34,465 nt of DNA from Hyphomicrobiaceae bacterium. GTDB taxonomy: Bacteria; Pseudomonadota; Alphaproteobacteria; Rhizobiales; Xanthobacteraceae. Below are positions 7,515 through 16,605 of this stretch, piece after piece. Numbering within the stretch: position 1 is the first letter of the stretch; every line of letters starts with the position of its first letter. The translations under genes were made by a program, and so were the position numbers. Under the pieces are notes generated by a model. The model searched no databases. It saw only the letters and a list, made by a program, of their open reading frames with translations, and had not been told where the DNA came from. Where the stretch lies: the NCBI GenBank assembly GCA_947472885.1, contig CANJBX010000038.1, positions 1 to 34,465 of the forward strand, in the 5' to 3' direction.

Positions 7515-8863
7515 TCCCCGCCCCGCTCTTTCCGGAGCTTCGCCCAATACTCCAGCCGCTTGCGGATATCGCGTTCGAAGCCGCGCTCGGGCGGATCGTA
7601 GAACGTCTGGCGGCCAAGCTGTTCCGGGAAGTAGTCCTGCCCGGAAAACGCATCCTCGGCGTCATGGTCATATTGATAATTCGCACCGTAATCTTCGGCC
7701 TTCATCAGCTTGGTCGGCGCGTTGAGAATATGCTTGGGCGGCAATAGCGATCCGTTCTGCTTGGCCGCGCGCATCGCCGCGCCATAGGCCTTGTAGGCGG
7801 CGTTTGATTTCGGCGCGGTCGCAACATAGATCACGGCCTGCGCGATCGCGAGTTCGCCTTCGGGAGATCCCAGAAAGTCATAGGCATCCTTCGCTGCATT
7901 GCAGACGATCAATGCCTGCGGATCGGCCATGCCGATGTCCTCGACCGCCATGCGCACGATGCGCCGCGCCAGATACAGCGGGTCCTCGCCAGCGTCAATC
8001 ATGCGGCAGAAGTAATACAGTGCGGCATCGGGATCTGAGCCGCGCACCGACTTGTGCAGCGCGGAGATGAGGTTGTAGTGGCCATCCTGCGACTTGTCGT
8101 AGATCGGCGCGCGGCGCTGCACGATCTCCTGCAGCTTGGCGACATCGAAGACTTCGCCGCTGCGCGCGGCACGCCAGATTTCCTCGGCCAGCGTCAGCGA
8201 AGCCCGGCCATCGCCATCCGCCATGCGGATCAGCGCCATGCGCGCTTCCGTATCGAGCGGCAAAGCCCGGCCCTCGATTTCCTCCGCACGCGCCAGCAGC
8301 TTTTCGATGGCTGCGGCATCCAGCGACTTGAACACAAGGACGCGCGCACGCGAGAGCAGCGCCGCATTGAGTTCAAATGACGGATTTTCCGTGGTCGCGC
8401 CGACCAGCACGATGGTACCGTCTTCCATCACCGGCAGAAACGAATCCTGCTGCGCGCGATTGAAGCGATGCACCTCATCGACGAACAGCAGCGTACCCCT
8501 TCCTATGTCCCGCCGGGCACGCGCAGCATCGAAGGTCTTTTTGAGATCGGCAACGCCGGAAAACACCGCTGAAATCTGCTCGAACTGCAGTTCGGTCGCA
8601 TCCGCCAGCAGCCGCGCCACCGTCGTCTTGCCGGTGCCGGGCGGCCCCCAGAAAACCATGGAGCCCAGCGTGCGCGTCTCCAGCATGCGTGTCAGCGCGC
8701 CATCCGGTCCGAGGAGATGGTCCTGTCCGACAACATCGGAGAGTTGTTGCGGACGCAGCTTGTCCGCCAGCGGGCGCGGCGCATCGCGTTCGAGCCCGGC
8801 CGCCGCGAACAGGCTCTGGCCGTGAACCTCGCCCCCGGACTTCCCTTTGGGGCGCGACGTCAT
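7511..8863 (-). CDS. rarA: RarA/MgsA replication-associated recombination ATPase
   Basis: A 450-residue AAA+ ATPase of the RarA (MgsA/WRNIP1) family, which acts at stalled replication forks. It shows Walker A GPPGTGKT at 73-80, Walker B LLFVDE at 125-130 and sensor 1 GATTEN at 155-160. The C-terminal tetramerisation domain includes the family stretch QDGHYNLISALHKSVRGSD and later LPPKHILNAPTKLMK. The longer frame starts at 8917, but I place the start at 8863: this ATG overlaps the stop of the upstream protease gene as ATGA, and the residues before it are not family-like. At its other end its TGA overlaps the ATG of the small secreted-protein gene, so three genes are chained by translational coupling. 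Confidence 0.93.
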   Translation of the reverse strand: MTSRPKGKSGGEVHGQSLFAAAGLERDAPRPLADKLRPQQLSDVVGQDHLLGPDGALTRMLETRTLGSMVFWGPPGTGKTTVARLLADATELQFEQISAVFSGVADLKKTFDAARARRDIGRGTLLFVDEVHRFNRAQQDSFLPVMEDGTIVLVGATTENPSFELNAALLSRARVLVFKSLDAAAIEKLLARAEEIEGRALPLDTEARMALIRMADGDGRASLTLAEEIWRAARSGEVFDVAKLQEIVQRRAPIYDKSQDGHYNLISALHKSVRGSDPDAALYYFCRMIDAGEDPLYLARRIVRMAVEDIGMADPQALIVCNAAKDAYDFLGSPEGELAIAQAVIYVATAPKSNAAYKAYGAAMRAAKQNGSLLPPKHILNAPTKLMKAEDYGANYQYDHDAEDAFSGQDYFPEQLGRQTFYDPPERGFERDIRKRLEYWAKLRKERGGE

Positions 8864-10299
8864 CCGGCGAACGTGACGGACATCTGGCGTCCGCCACGTT
8901 GAATGGTGATCTGCCACGCGCGCGCCTGCGCTTTTGTGATGCGGTCGAGATCTCGCGTCGCGCCGATGGCCGTATTGTTCACCGCGATCACAACGTCACC
9001 CTTCTGGAAGCCGAGGTTCTGCGCGATGGAGCCATCGGTAATGTCGATAATGACAACACCGCTGAGCGAAGCGTCGAGCCGCAACTCGTCCGCCAGCGCG
9101 GGCGAAAGGTTGGAAACCTTCGCACCGAGGAACGGCGAGCGAGACTGGATGGTGATCTCGTCACGCGGCGAATCCGGCGCGGTCTGCAGGGCAATGGTGA
9201 GCTTGCTGTCCTTGCCGCCGCGCACGATCCCCAGCTGCGCGGAACCACCCAGCGCCTTGGTGGCAAAGCGATAGTCGAACGAGTTGGGATCTTCAATCAA
9301 CTGGCCATCAACGGAAACAATCACATCGCCGGTACGCAGGCCAGCTTTTGCGGCGGGGCTATTCTCGACGACGCTGGCAACCAGCGCGCCAGCCGGACGC
9401 TTGAGGCCGAGGTTCTCGGCAATTTCCGCGCTCAGCACCTGCAGCTTGGCGCCGAGATAGGGCCGCTTCACGACACTGTTGCCGCTGCGAGCCGACGCGA
9501 TGACAACGCGCACCATGTTGACCGGGACCGCAAAGCCAATGCCCTGCGAGCCGCCGGAGCGCGAATAGATCGCGGTGTTGATACCAGCGAGTCTGCCAGC
9601 AAGATCGACCAGCGCACCGCCGGAATTGCCGGGATTGATCGCAGCATCGGTCTGGATGAAGAACTGATAGTCGGTAATGCCGACCTGGGTGCGCGCAACC
9701 GCCGAGACAATGCCATGCGTCACGGTCTGGCCGACGCCAAACGGATTGCCGACGGCAAGCACGACATCGCCGACCTGCAGCGCATCCGAATCGCCGATCT
9801 CGATGGCCGGGAATTTTTCGGCCACGTCGCGCAGCTTCAGTACGACGAGATCGGAACGCGGGTCCTTCAGGACGATGTCGGCATCGAACTCGCGCTTGTC
9901 GGACAGCGCAACCTTGATCTGGTCGGCGCCCTCGACGACGTGGTTGTTGGTGACGACAAGGCCGCTGGCATCGACGATCACGCCCGAGCCGAGTGCGCGC
10001 TGCATTTGCGGCGGTGCGCCCTGCCCGCCGGGTGCGCCCGGCGCACCGAAGAAGCGGCGGAATAGCGGGTCTTCGAACAGCGGATTGTTGCGGACCTGCA
10101 CGGCCTTCGCGGCATAGACGTTGACGACCGATGGTGTGACGCGCTTGACGACCGGCGCATAGGACAGGCGCAGCTGGTCCGGGCTCGGCACCACGCGGTC
10201 CTGTGCAGCGGCCGGCTGGGCCAGCGCAACCAGCGCCAGCGCGCCCGCAAATGCCGCTTGGGCAAATGCTGTCTTGGCCGCCCACTGGGTATTCTTCAT
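8860..10299 (-). CDS. Do-family periplasmic serine protease (DegP/DegQ type)
   Basis: A 479-residue HtrA/Do protease. A signal peptide ends at about residue 33 (LAQPAAAQ), placing it in the periplasm, where the family degrades or chaperones misfolded envelope proteins. The catalytic triad is complete: His120 (TNNHVV), Asp150 (RSDLVVLKL) and Ser226 (GNSGGA). Two PDZ domains follow at about 280-372 and 389-475. The start at 10299 is supported by GGAGG 7 bases upstream and by the signal peptide; an upstream extension to 10425 is unlikely. DegP and DegQ cannot be told apart here. Its stop overlaps the rarA start as ATGA. It lies 91 bases after the cytochrome gene, with a strong hairpin in between. 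Confidence 0.94.
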   Translation of the reverse strand: MKNTQWAAKTAFAQAAFAGALALVALAQPAAAQDRVVPSPDQLRLSYAPVVKRVTPSVVNVYAAKAVQVRNNPLFEDPLFRRFFGAPGAPGGQGAPPQMQRALGSGVIVDASGLVVTNNHVVEGADQIKVALSDKREFDADIVLKDPRSDLVVLKLRDVAEKFPAIEIGDSDALQVGDVVLAVGNPFGVGQTVTHGIVSAVARTQVGITDYQFFIQTDAAINPGNSGGALVDLAGRLAGINTAIYSRSGGSQGIGFAVPVNMVRVVIASARSGNSVVKRPYLGAKLQVLSAEIAENLGLKRPAGALVASVVENSPAAKAGLRTGDVIVSVDGQLIEDPNSFDYRFATKALGGSAQLGIVRGGKDSKLTIALQTAPDSPRDEITIQSRSPFLGAKVSNLSPALADELRLDASLSGVVIIDITDGSIAQNLGFQKGDVVIAVNNTAIGATRDLDRITKAQARAWQITIQRGGRQMSVTFAG

Positions 10300-10338
10300 C
10301 GCTTGCCTCCGAACCGGGATACCCCAGATATAGCTGCA

Positions 10339-10365
10339 CCATCTGGCCTTTTGAAGGCCAGATGG
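10339..10365. promoter_or_regulatory. 12-bp perfect hairpin between cytochrome and protease genes
   Basis: CCATCTGGCCTT (10339-10350) and AAGGCCAGATGG (10354-10365) form a perfect 12-bp stem with a 3-base loop, 25 bases after the cytochrome stop and 39 bases before the protease start. There is no T-run, so it may be a Rho-dependent or partial terminator, or a stabiliser of the upstream transcript's 3' end. Confidence 0.55.
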
Positions 10366-10390
10366 CGCGAAGGCGGCAGCGTGCCCCCTG

Positions 10391-11224
10391 CTATTCCACC
10401 GGCGGAACCGTGCGCAGCCAGGCAATGATCGCGTCGATATCCTGCGGCGTCATCCGGGCATAGAATGGATAGCCCATCGGCGGCTTCAGCTTGCTGCCGT
10501 CACGGTGAATGCCCTGGGTGATCGCAGCCTTGATCTCGGCGTCGCTCCACGCGCCAAGGCCCTTTTCCTTGTGCGACGTAATATTGCGCGCAACCGACTT
10601 GCCCCAAGGCCCCGGGAATTCCATGCCGCCCGCGCCGATTCTCTTGAAATCGTGCGCGCCCTTTTCCATCGGTGTGTGGCATTCCATGCAGTGCGCCGCG
10701 GTCGCGAGATAGAAGCCGCGCTTCACCGGATTGGCCATGTCGGCTTCCGCCATCGGCTTCTCCGCGCCCGGCGGAATGCTGCGCTGGAACGCCATCTTGT
10801 AGACCGGCGCCGGCGTTGCATTCTTTACCGGCGTCACCGTGCGCAGATAGGCAACGATGGCGTCCAGATCCTTCTCGGTAAGGATTTCATAGAATCCCGT
10901 CGGCATGATCGGCGCGACGCTGACGCCATCGGGCCGCGTGCCCTTGCGCAGCAGTGTCTTGATCTGGGCATCGGTCCACTTGCCGACGCCGGGTTCCGGA
11001 TCTGGCGCGATGTTGGAAGCCGTCACCTTGAACGGCGGCTCGTCGAACGTCAGACCACCCGACAGTGCCTTGCTGAAGTCAGGCCCCTGCGGGCCCATCG
11101 GCGTGTGACAGTTGTTGCAGGTCATCACCGTATTGACGAGATAACCGCCGCGCTCCGCCGGCGTTTGCGCCAGCGCCGGTGATGCAGCCAGAACCAGCAA
11201 ACCGATTGCGACATGGCGAAACAT
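10391..11224 (-). CDS. Diheme c-type cytochrome, periplasmic
   Basis: A 277-residue exported protein with a signal peptide (about 1-20, ending ASPALAQ) and two cytochrome c domains. Haem sites are CNNCH at 36-40 and CMECH at 179-183. Probable axial methionines are Met107 (IMPTG) and Met250 (PPMGYP), each followed by the DLDAIVAYLRT or DIDAIIAWLRT helix typical of class I domains. It resembles cytochrome subunits of periplasmic dehydrogenases, but no dehydrogenase gene is adjacent, so the redox partner is unknown. The ATG at 11224 follows GGAGGGG; an upstream TTG at 11248 is less likely. A CRP/FNR-like palindrome lies about 70 bases upstream. The gene stands between the ribosomal cluster and the protease-rarA genes, all on the minus strand. 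Confidence 0.92.
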   Translation of the reverse strand: MFRHVAIGLLVLAASPALAQTPAERGGYLVNTVMTCNNCHTPMGPQGPDFSKALSGGLTFDEPPFKVTASNIAPDPEPGVGKWTDAQIKTLLRKGTRPDGVSVAPIMPTGFYEILTEKDLDAIVAYLRTVTPVKNATPAPVYKMAFQRSIPPGAEKPMAEADMANPVKRGFYLATAAHCMECHTPMEKGAHDFKRIGAGGMEFPGPWGKSVARNITSHKEKGLGAWSDAEIKAAITQGIHRDGSKLKPPMGYPFYARMTPQDIDAIIAWLRTVPPVE

Positions 11225-11461
11225 GCGGCCCCTCCATCTTCGATTCAAAATCAGACCGATTCTAAACTGAACGGGACCACATTACCGTGACAAAAATCAC
11301 AGACAATCCCGCCATTCCAGATTGGCAAATAACGGGTTTCGATTTTCCACAACGCAAGACGCCTGTTTTACGGCACCGCTAAAGTACGCCAGCGGCAGCC
11401 AATACGCGGGCGATCCCGTCAAGTCCACGCGCCTTGGCATGGCCGTGGTGGCAAGCCGGGA
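11225..11461. other. Intergenic region between the rplQ terminator and the cytochrome gene
   Basis: This is the gene-free part of a 372-base gap. Near the cytochrome start it holds the palindrome and candidate promoter described separately. In the remaining part (about 11310-11461) I see no coding frame with a believable start, no tRNA and no repeat. With the 44-codon ORF and terminator on its right, it separates the ribosomal cluster from the cytochrome gene. Confidence 0.5.
11286..11301. promoter_or_regulatory. CRP/FNR-superfamily-like palindrome upstream of the cytochrome gene
   Basis: The sequence CGTGA-N6-TCACA (TGTGA-N6-TCACG on the minus strand) differs by one base from the enteric CRP half-site pair TGTGA-N6-TCACA. 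Its centre is about 70 bases before the cytochrome start codon, and it overlaps a possible promoter (TTGTCT, 16 bases, TAATGT on the minus strand). Which regulator would bind it in this organism is unknown. Confidence 0.45.
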
Positions 11462-11596
11462 TTAGCGCGATGCCGCATCGCCATCGGCTGCGTGGACAAC
11501 ACGCGTGATTGCAAAACCCGCCAGCAAAACAACCGCACAAACAAAAAGAGCAGCGCAAAGCGCCGCTCTTGATATCTCTGCGAGACGCAGGGGCAT
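11462..11596 (-). CDS. Possible 44-residue single-pass membrane protein after rplQ
   Basis: A short frame starts with ATG directly after the rplQ stop (TAAATG) and encodes 44 residues: a basic N-terminus MPLRLAEISR, a hydrophobic stretch AALCAALFVCAVVLLAGFAI (about 11-30), then TRVVHAADGDAASR. This could be a single-pass membrane protein or a signal-peptide-like micropeptide. It has no clear Shine-Dalgarno of its own, though coupling to rplQ is possible. Its codons run straight through the rplQ terminator stem and T-run, and T-rich sequence naturally encodes Leu, Phe and Val, so it may be coincidental. I list it as a candidate only. Confidence 0.25.
   Translation of the reverse strand: MPLRLAEISRAALCAALFVCAVVLLAGFAITRVVHAADGDAASR
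11541..11570 (-). terminator. Intrinsic terminator of the ribosomal protein cluster
   Basis: On the minus strand AAGAGCGGCGC, loop TTT, GCGCTGCTCTT form an 11-bp stem (one G-U pair) followed at once by TTTTTGTTTG. It starts 27 bases after the rplQ stop and is the clearest Rho-independent terminator in the window, marking the end of the alpha-operon transcript. Confidence 0.85.
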
Positions 11597-12025
11597 TTAC
11601 GCCGGGACGGTCTCTTGTGCTTCGGCCTTCTGCTGCACCGGACCGGAGTCGAGACCCTTGGCATCGACGTCGCGATCAACGAACTCGATCACCGCAGCAG
11701 CGGCGTTGTCGCCATGACGGAAACCCGCCTTCATGATGCGAATGTAACCGCCGTGACGCTCCTTGTAGCGCGGACCGATCACTTCAAACAGCTTCTTGAC
11801 CATGCCGATGTCGCGGATCTGCGAGATCGCCTGACGGCGGGCATGCAGATCGCCGCGCTTGCCGAGCGTCACGAGTTTCTCGACGATCGGACGAAGGTCT
11901 TTCGCCTTCGGCAGCGTGGTCGAAATCTGTTCGTGCTTGATCAGGGCCGCTGCCATGTTCGCAAACATCGCGCGACGGTGCGACGCGGTGCGGTTGAACT
12001 TGCGGTGGGCGTTTCCGTGACGCAT
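11597..12025 (-). CDS. rplQ: 50S ribosomal protein L17
   Basis: A 142-residue L17, recognised from its start [20 protein letters not shown] and the block [22 protein letters not shown]17 contacts 23S rRNA near the exit-tunnel rim in the large subunit. The conserved core ends near residue 118; the last 20-odd residues ([20 protein letters not shown]) are a typical variable tail. It is the last gene of the alpha operon, 50 bases after rpoA, and is followed by an intrinsic terminator. Confidence 0.97.
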   Translation of the reverse strand: MRHGNAHRKFNRTASHRRAMFANMAAALIKHEQISTTLPKAKDLRPIVEKLVTLGKRGDLHARRQAISQIRDIGMVKKLFEVIGPRYKERHGGYIRIMKAGFRHGDNAAAAVIEFVDRDVDAKGLDSGPVQQKAEAQETVPA

Positions 12026-12075
12026 CGCAGTATTCCTTCAATCCTCTGCCCGCCATGCGGGCGCTAAACAAAAAC

Positions 12076-13098
12076 TCAGTAGTGGTCTTCGAACCGCTTG
12101 GCGAGTTCGTCGATGTTCTCAGGCGGCCAACCGGCCACTTCCATGCCGAGATGCAGGCCCATCTGTGCCAGCACTTCCTTGATCTCGTTGAGCGACTTGC
12201 GGCCAAAGTTCGGCGTACGCAACATTTCGGCTTCGCTCTTCTGAACGAGATCGCCGATGTAGACGATGTTGTCGTTCTTCAGACAGTTAGCCGAACGCAC
12301 CGACAGTTCGAGTTCATCGACCTTCTTGAGGAAGGCCGGGTTGAACGCGAGATCCGGGATCGCCTCGGCAGCGCCGACTTCCTTGCGCGGCTCTTCAAAG
12401 TTCACAAACACGTTGAGCTGGTCCTGCAGGATGCGCGCGGTATAGGCGAGCGCATCTTCCGGACCAACGGCGCCGTTGGTTTCGATCTGCATCGTCAGCT
12501 TGTCGTAGTCGAGGATCTGGCCCTCACGGGTGTTCTCGACGCGGTACGAAACCTTGCGCACCGGTGAATAAAGGCTATCGACCGGGATGAGGCCGATCGG
12601 CGCGTCTTCCGGACGGTTACGCTCGGCGGCGACGTAGCCCTTGCCGGTGTTGACCGTGAATTCCATGCGAATCTCGGCGCCTTCGTCGAGATGGCAGATC
12701 ACGAGGTCGGGATTCAGGATCACGACGTCGCCGACGGTCTGGATGTCGCCCGCGGTGACAATCGACGGGCCGGACTTCTTGATCACCATACGCTTCGGGC
12801 CTTCGCCCTGCATCTTGATGGCGATGTCCTTGATGTTCAGGACGATATCGGTGACGTCTTCGCGCACACCGGCAATCGAGGAGAACTCATGCAGTACGCC
12901 GTCGATGTGGACGGACTGAACAGCCGCGCCCTGCAGCGATGAGAGAAGAATGCGGCGCAACGCATTGCCGAGCGTCAGGCCGAAGCCGCGCTCGAGCGGC
13001 TCGGCGACGACAGTCGCCAAACGCTTCGGGTCAGAACCAGGCTGCACCTGGAGCTTGTTCGGTCGAATCAATTCTTGCCAATTTTTCTGGATCGTCAC
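12076..13098 (-). CDS. rpoA: RNA polymerase alpha subunit
   Basis: A 340-residue alpha subunit, full length for alphaproteobacteria. The N-terminal domain, which dimerises and nucleates core assembly, includes [20 protein letters not shown] (about 36-55) and the [16 protein letters not shown] block. The C-terminal domain, which contacts promoter UP elements and activators, is complete, with [19 protein letters not shown] and [12 protein letters not shown]. The Arg in SVRSANCL corresponds to the DNA-contacting Arg265 of E. coli. The start codon is GTG at 13098, with AGGTGG 5 bases upstream. Cotranscription with rpsM, rpsK and rplQ couples polymerase supply to ribosome synthesis. Confidence 0.98.
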   Translation of the reverse strand: MTIQKNWQELIRPNKLQVQPGSDPKRLATVVAEPLERGFGLTLGNALRRILLSSLQGAAVQSVHIDGVLHEFSSIAGVREDVTDIVLNIKDIAIKMQGEGPKRMVIKKSGPSIVTAGDIQTVGDVVILNPDLVICHLDEGAEIRMEFTVNTGKGYVAAERNRPEDAPIGLIPVDSLYSPVRKVSYRVENTREGQILDYDKLTMQIETNGAVGPEDALAYTARILQDQLNVFVNFEEPRKEVGAAEAIPDLAFNPAFLKKVDELELSVRSANCLKNDNIVYIGDLVQKSEAEMLRTPNFGRKSLNEIKEVLAQMGLHLGMEVAGWPPENIDELAKRFEDHY

Positions 13099-13214
13099 TT
13101 GTCCACCTATCGCGCTGAGCAGTTACGCCCTGGCCCACGCGTCCCACGCCGCATCCGTGGAACAATCAGCAAACGGCGGCGCAGCGAAAAAGCTTCGCGT
13201 GCCGGAAGAAACGC

Positions 13215-13604
13215 TTAAACGCGACGGCGCTTGCGCGGACGGCAGCCGTTGTGCGGGATCGGAGTAACGTCACGGATCGACGTCACCATGAAACCGGCAG
13301 CCTGCAACGCGCGCAACGCGGACTCGCGGCCCGAACCCGGACCGGCGACTTCCACTTCGAGGGTACGCACACCGTGCTCCTGCGCCTTCTTGGCGACGTC
13401 TTCGCCGGCGACCTGAGCAGCATAAGGAGTCGATTTGCGCGAACCCTTGAAACCCATCGTACCCGCCGACGACCAGGCAATCGTGTTGCCCTGCGCGTCG
13501 GTGATCGTGATCATCGTGTTGTTGAACGACGCGTTTACGTGCGCGACGCCCGAAGCGATGTTCTTTTTCTCGCGTCGGCGGACGCGCGTGGCTTCTTTGC
13601 CCAT
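13215..13604 (-). CDS. rpsK: 30S ribosomal protein S11
   Basis: A 129-residue S11, a small-subunit platform protein near the E site and the Shine-Dalgarno cleft. Recognised from [20 protein letters not shown], the [11 protein letters not shown] segment and the basic C-terminus [11 protein letters not shown]. The length is normal. It sits between rpsM (62 bases) and rpoA (116 bases). No rpsD (S4) follows it, unlike in E. coli; S4 is usually encoded elsewhere in alphaproteobacteria. Confidence 0.97.
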   Translation of the reverse strand: MGKEATRVRRREKKNIASGVAHVNASFNNTMITITDAQGNTIAWSSAGTMGFKGSRKSTPYAAQVAGEDVAKKAQEHGVRTLEVEVAGPGSGRESALRALQAAGFMVTSIRDVTPIPHNGCRPRKRRRV

Positions 13605-13666
13605 TCTAAATCCTCTCGGTGTCCGGTGCGGCCCGGCGCCGTTCGTTCAATTGCAATAAAGCGCAG

Positions 13667-14035
13667 TTATTTCTTCTTGCCGGCAATCGCCTTCGCCGGG
13701 CCCTTGCGGGTGCGCGCATTGGTATGCGTGCGCTGCCCACGAACCGGAAGACCGCGACGATGACGCAGGCCGCGATAGCAACCGAGATCCATCAAACGCT
13801 TGATGTTGACGGCAACGTCACGGCGCAGATCGCCTTCGACCATGTAGTCGCGGTCGATGATTTCGCGAATCTGCAGCACTTCCGAATCGGACAGCTGCGA
13901 CACGCGGCGCGCGTGATCGAGATGGACTTTTTCCATGATCTCTTCGGCCTTTTTAGAGCCGATGCCATGAATGTACTGAAGCGCGATGATTACGCGCTTG
14001 TTGGTCGGGATATTGACACCAGCGATACGGGCCAC
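13667..14035 (-). CDS. rpsM: 30S ribosomal protein S13
   Basis: A 122-residue S13, the small-subunit head protein that forms intersubunit bridges and contacts P-site tRNA. Recognised from [15 protein letters not shown], the [13 protein letters not shown] motif and the basic tail [20 protein letters not shown]. The start codon is GTG, preceded by GAGGAG 8 bases upstream. It is the first gene of the alpha-operon part of the cluster, and a 191-base gap before it holds a good promoter candidate and a hairpin next to the ribosome binding site. Confidence 0.97.
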   Translation of the reverse strand: MARIAGVNIPTNKRVIIALQYIHGIGSKKAEEIMEKVHLDHARRVSQLSDSEVLQIREIIDRDYMVEGDLRRDVAVNIKRLMDLGCYRGLRHRRGLPVRGQRTHTNARTRKGPAKAIAGKKK

Positions 14036-14051
14036 GGCCGCTACTCCTCAA

Positions 14052-14070
14052 GCCAGCAAGGACCGCTGGC
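14052..14070 (-). promoter_or_regulatory. Hairpin just before the rpsM ribosome binding site
   Basis: GCCAGC (14052-14057) and GCTGGC (14065-14070) form a 6-bp stem with a 7-base loop, ending three bases before the GAGGAG ribosome binding site of rpsM. In E. coli, S4 represses this operon by binding the rpsM leader. S4 is not encoded in this operon, so any control here would differ. Whether the hairpin regulates is unknown. Confidence 0.35.
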
Positions 14071-14174
14071 CGCTCTGTTCTTCACCTGTTCCAGGGGATA
14101 AACGCATATACGACGCTCCAGCCCACTTCGTGGCGCCAGGCATCGTCCAAAACAGTCTCCTACTGGGTGACGCG

Positions 14175-14203
14175 TATTTACGGGTTCCGCCCCATATCGT
14201 CAA
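14175..14203 (-). promoter_or_regulatory. Candidate promoter for the alpha operon (rpsM-rpsK-rpoA-rplQ)
   Basis: On the minus strand TTGACG (14203-14198) is followed after exactly 17 bases by TAAATA (14180-14175), a good housekeeping-sigma pair. It lies in the 191-base gap after adk and would give a leader of about 130 bases before rpsM. Promoter function is inferred from sequence only. Confidence 0.55.
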
Positions 14204-14226
14204 CCTCTGGAATCCGATTTCTTGGA

Positions 14227-15092
14227 CTATTTCCGGGCCTTGCGGGCCCTCCTTACCTTCTTACCAGCACGCCTGGATTTACTTTTTCCACGCGGCGCAG
14301 GCTTCTTTTTGGAGACCTTTTTCGGGGTCTTTTTTGCAGTCTTCGAGACGCCTTTGCGGGTAACTTTTTTGACGGCCTTTTTCGGAGCCTTTTTGGCCGC
14401 TTTTTTGGTTTTCGAGGCCAATTTCGCCTTTGATTTTGCCTTCGCGCCAGATTTGGTCTTGGCCGCGGCCTGCCCACGCTTGGCCGCGCTCCCAGCCGCC
14501 TTGGGCCGGAATGCAGCTTCCGCGAGTATCCGGCCGATGGCCGAGGTCACATCGTCGATTGGTTCCATCCCATCGACGGTCCGCAGCATGCCCTTGCCGG
14601 CATAAAAATGGACCAGCGGGGCTGTCTGGGCGCGGTAGGCATCGAGTCGCTTCTTGAGCGACTCAGCGTTGTCATCGGCCCGCACAGCCTCCCCGCGCGC
14701 CGTCATTTCGGCGACTCGGCGTTCGACACGGTGGAGCAGGATGCTTTCATCGACCTTCAGCTCGATGACGGCATCGAGATCGAGGCCCTTCTGGTGCAAC
14801 AGCTTGCCCAGCGCCTCAGCCTGGGCTTCGGTGCGCGGGAAGCCATCGAGAATGAAGCCCTTGCGGGCGTCAGGCTGTTCGATTCGGTCAGCGATGATCG
14901 CAACCACGACGGCGTCGGGGACGAGTTCGCCCCGCGCCATGATTTCCCTGGCTTGAATGCCGACCGGCGTGCCGGCCGCAACGGCAGCGCGCAACATGTC
15001 CCCCGTGGAGAGCTGGACGATGCCGTACTTTTCTACGAGACGCTGGGCTTGTGTGCCTTTTCCCGCCCCCGGGGGACCAAGCAGTATCAGCC

Positions 15093-15096
<4 letters not shown>
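14227..15096 (-). CDS. adk: Adenylate kinase with long Lys/Ala-rich C-terminal tail
   Basis: Residues 1-197 are a complete adenylate kinase (ATP + AMP to 2 ADP): P-loop GPPGAGKGT at 7-15, AMP-binding [10 protein letters not shown] at 30-39 and DGFPRT at 84-89. Only a short LID lies around 124-142, so it is the zinc-free short form. About 92 further residues (198-289) are almost entirely Lys, Ala, Arg, Ser, Thr and Pro, with [11 protein letters not shown]-like repeats reminiscent of histone H1. Such a tail is not needed for catalysis and suggests nucleic-acid, ribosome or polyanion binding. The start is GTG at 15096, overlapping the secY stop by 4 bases (GTGA), which implies coupling; the secY-adk order is common in bacteria. 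Confidence 0.95.
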
Positions 15097-16430
<1,334 letters not shown>

Positions 16431-16446
16431 GGCTCGCTCCGGTCGC

Positions 16447-16464
16447 GCCCCCATGATTGGGGGC
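16447..16464 (-). promoter_or_regulatory. Hairpin in the secY leader
   Basis: GCCCCC (16447-16452) and GGGGGC (16459-16464) form a 6-bp all-GC stem with a 6-base loop, 16 bases before the secY ATG. The position next to the ribosome binding site could affect translation initiation. No known motif is recognised. Confidence 0.35.
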
Positions 16465-16579
16465 ATCATGAGCGGCGCTTTTTGCCTGTCAGGGCCGTCC
16501 GCGCCCACTCACGGACAGTTTATATCGATCACTATATAGGGATTGCCAGCGTCAGATCACTAGCCTTTCGGCCAGCATT

Positions 16580-16605
16580 CGAAAGCCTAAATGCTTAGGC
16601 TTTCG
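16580..16605 (-). promoter_or_regulatory. 11-bp hairpin at the rplO stop codon
   Basis: CGAAAGCCTAA (16580-16590), loop ATGC, TTAGGCTTTCG (16595-16605) make a perfect 11-bp stem that contains the rplO stop codon. No T-run follows on the minus strand. It could attenuate read-through into secY or protect the 3' end of the upstream mRNA. Confidence 0.5.
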
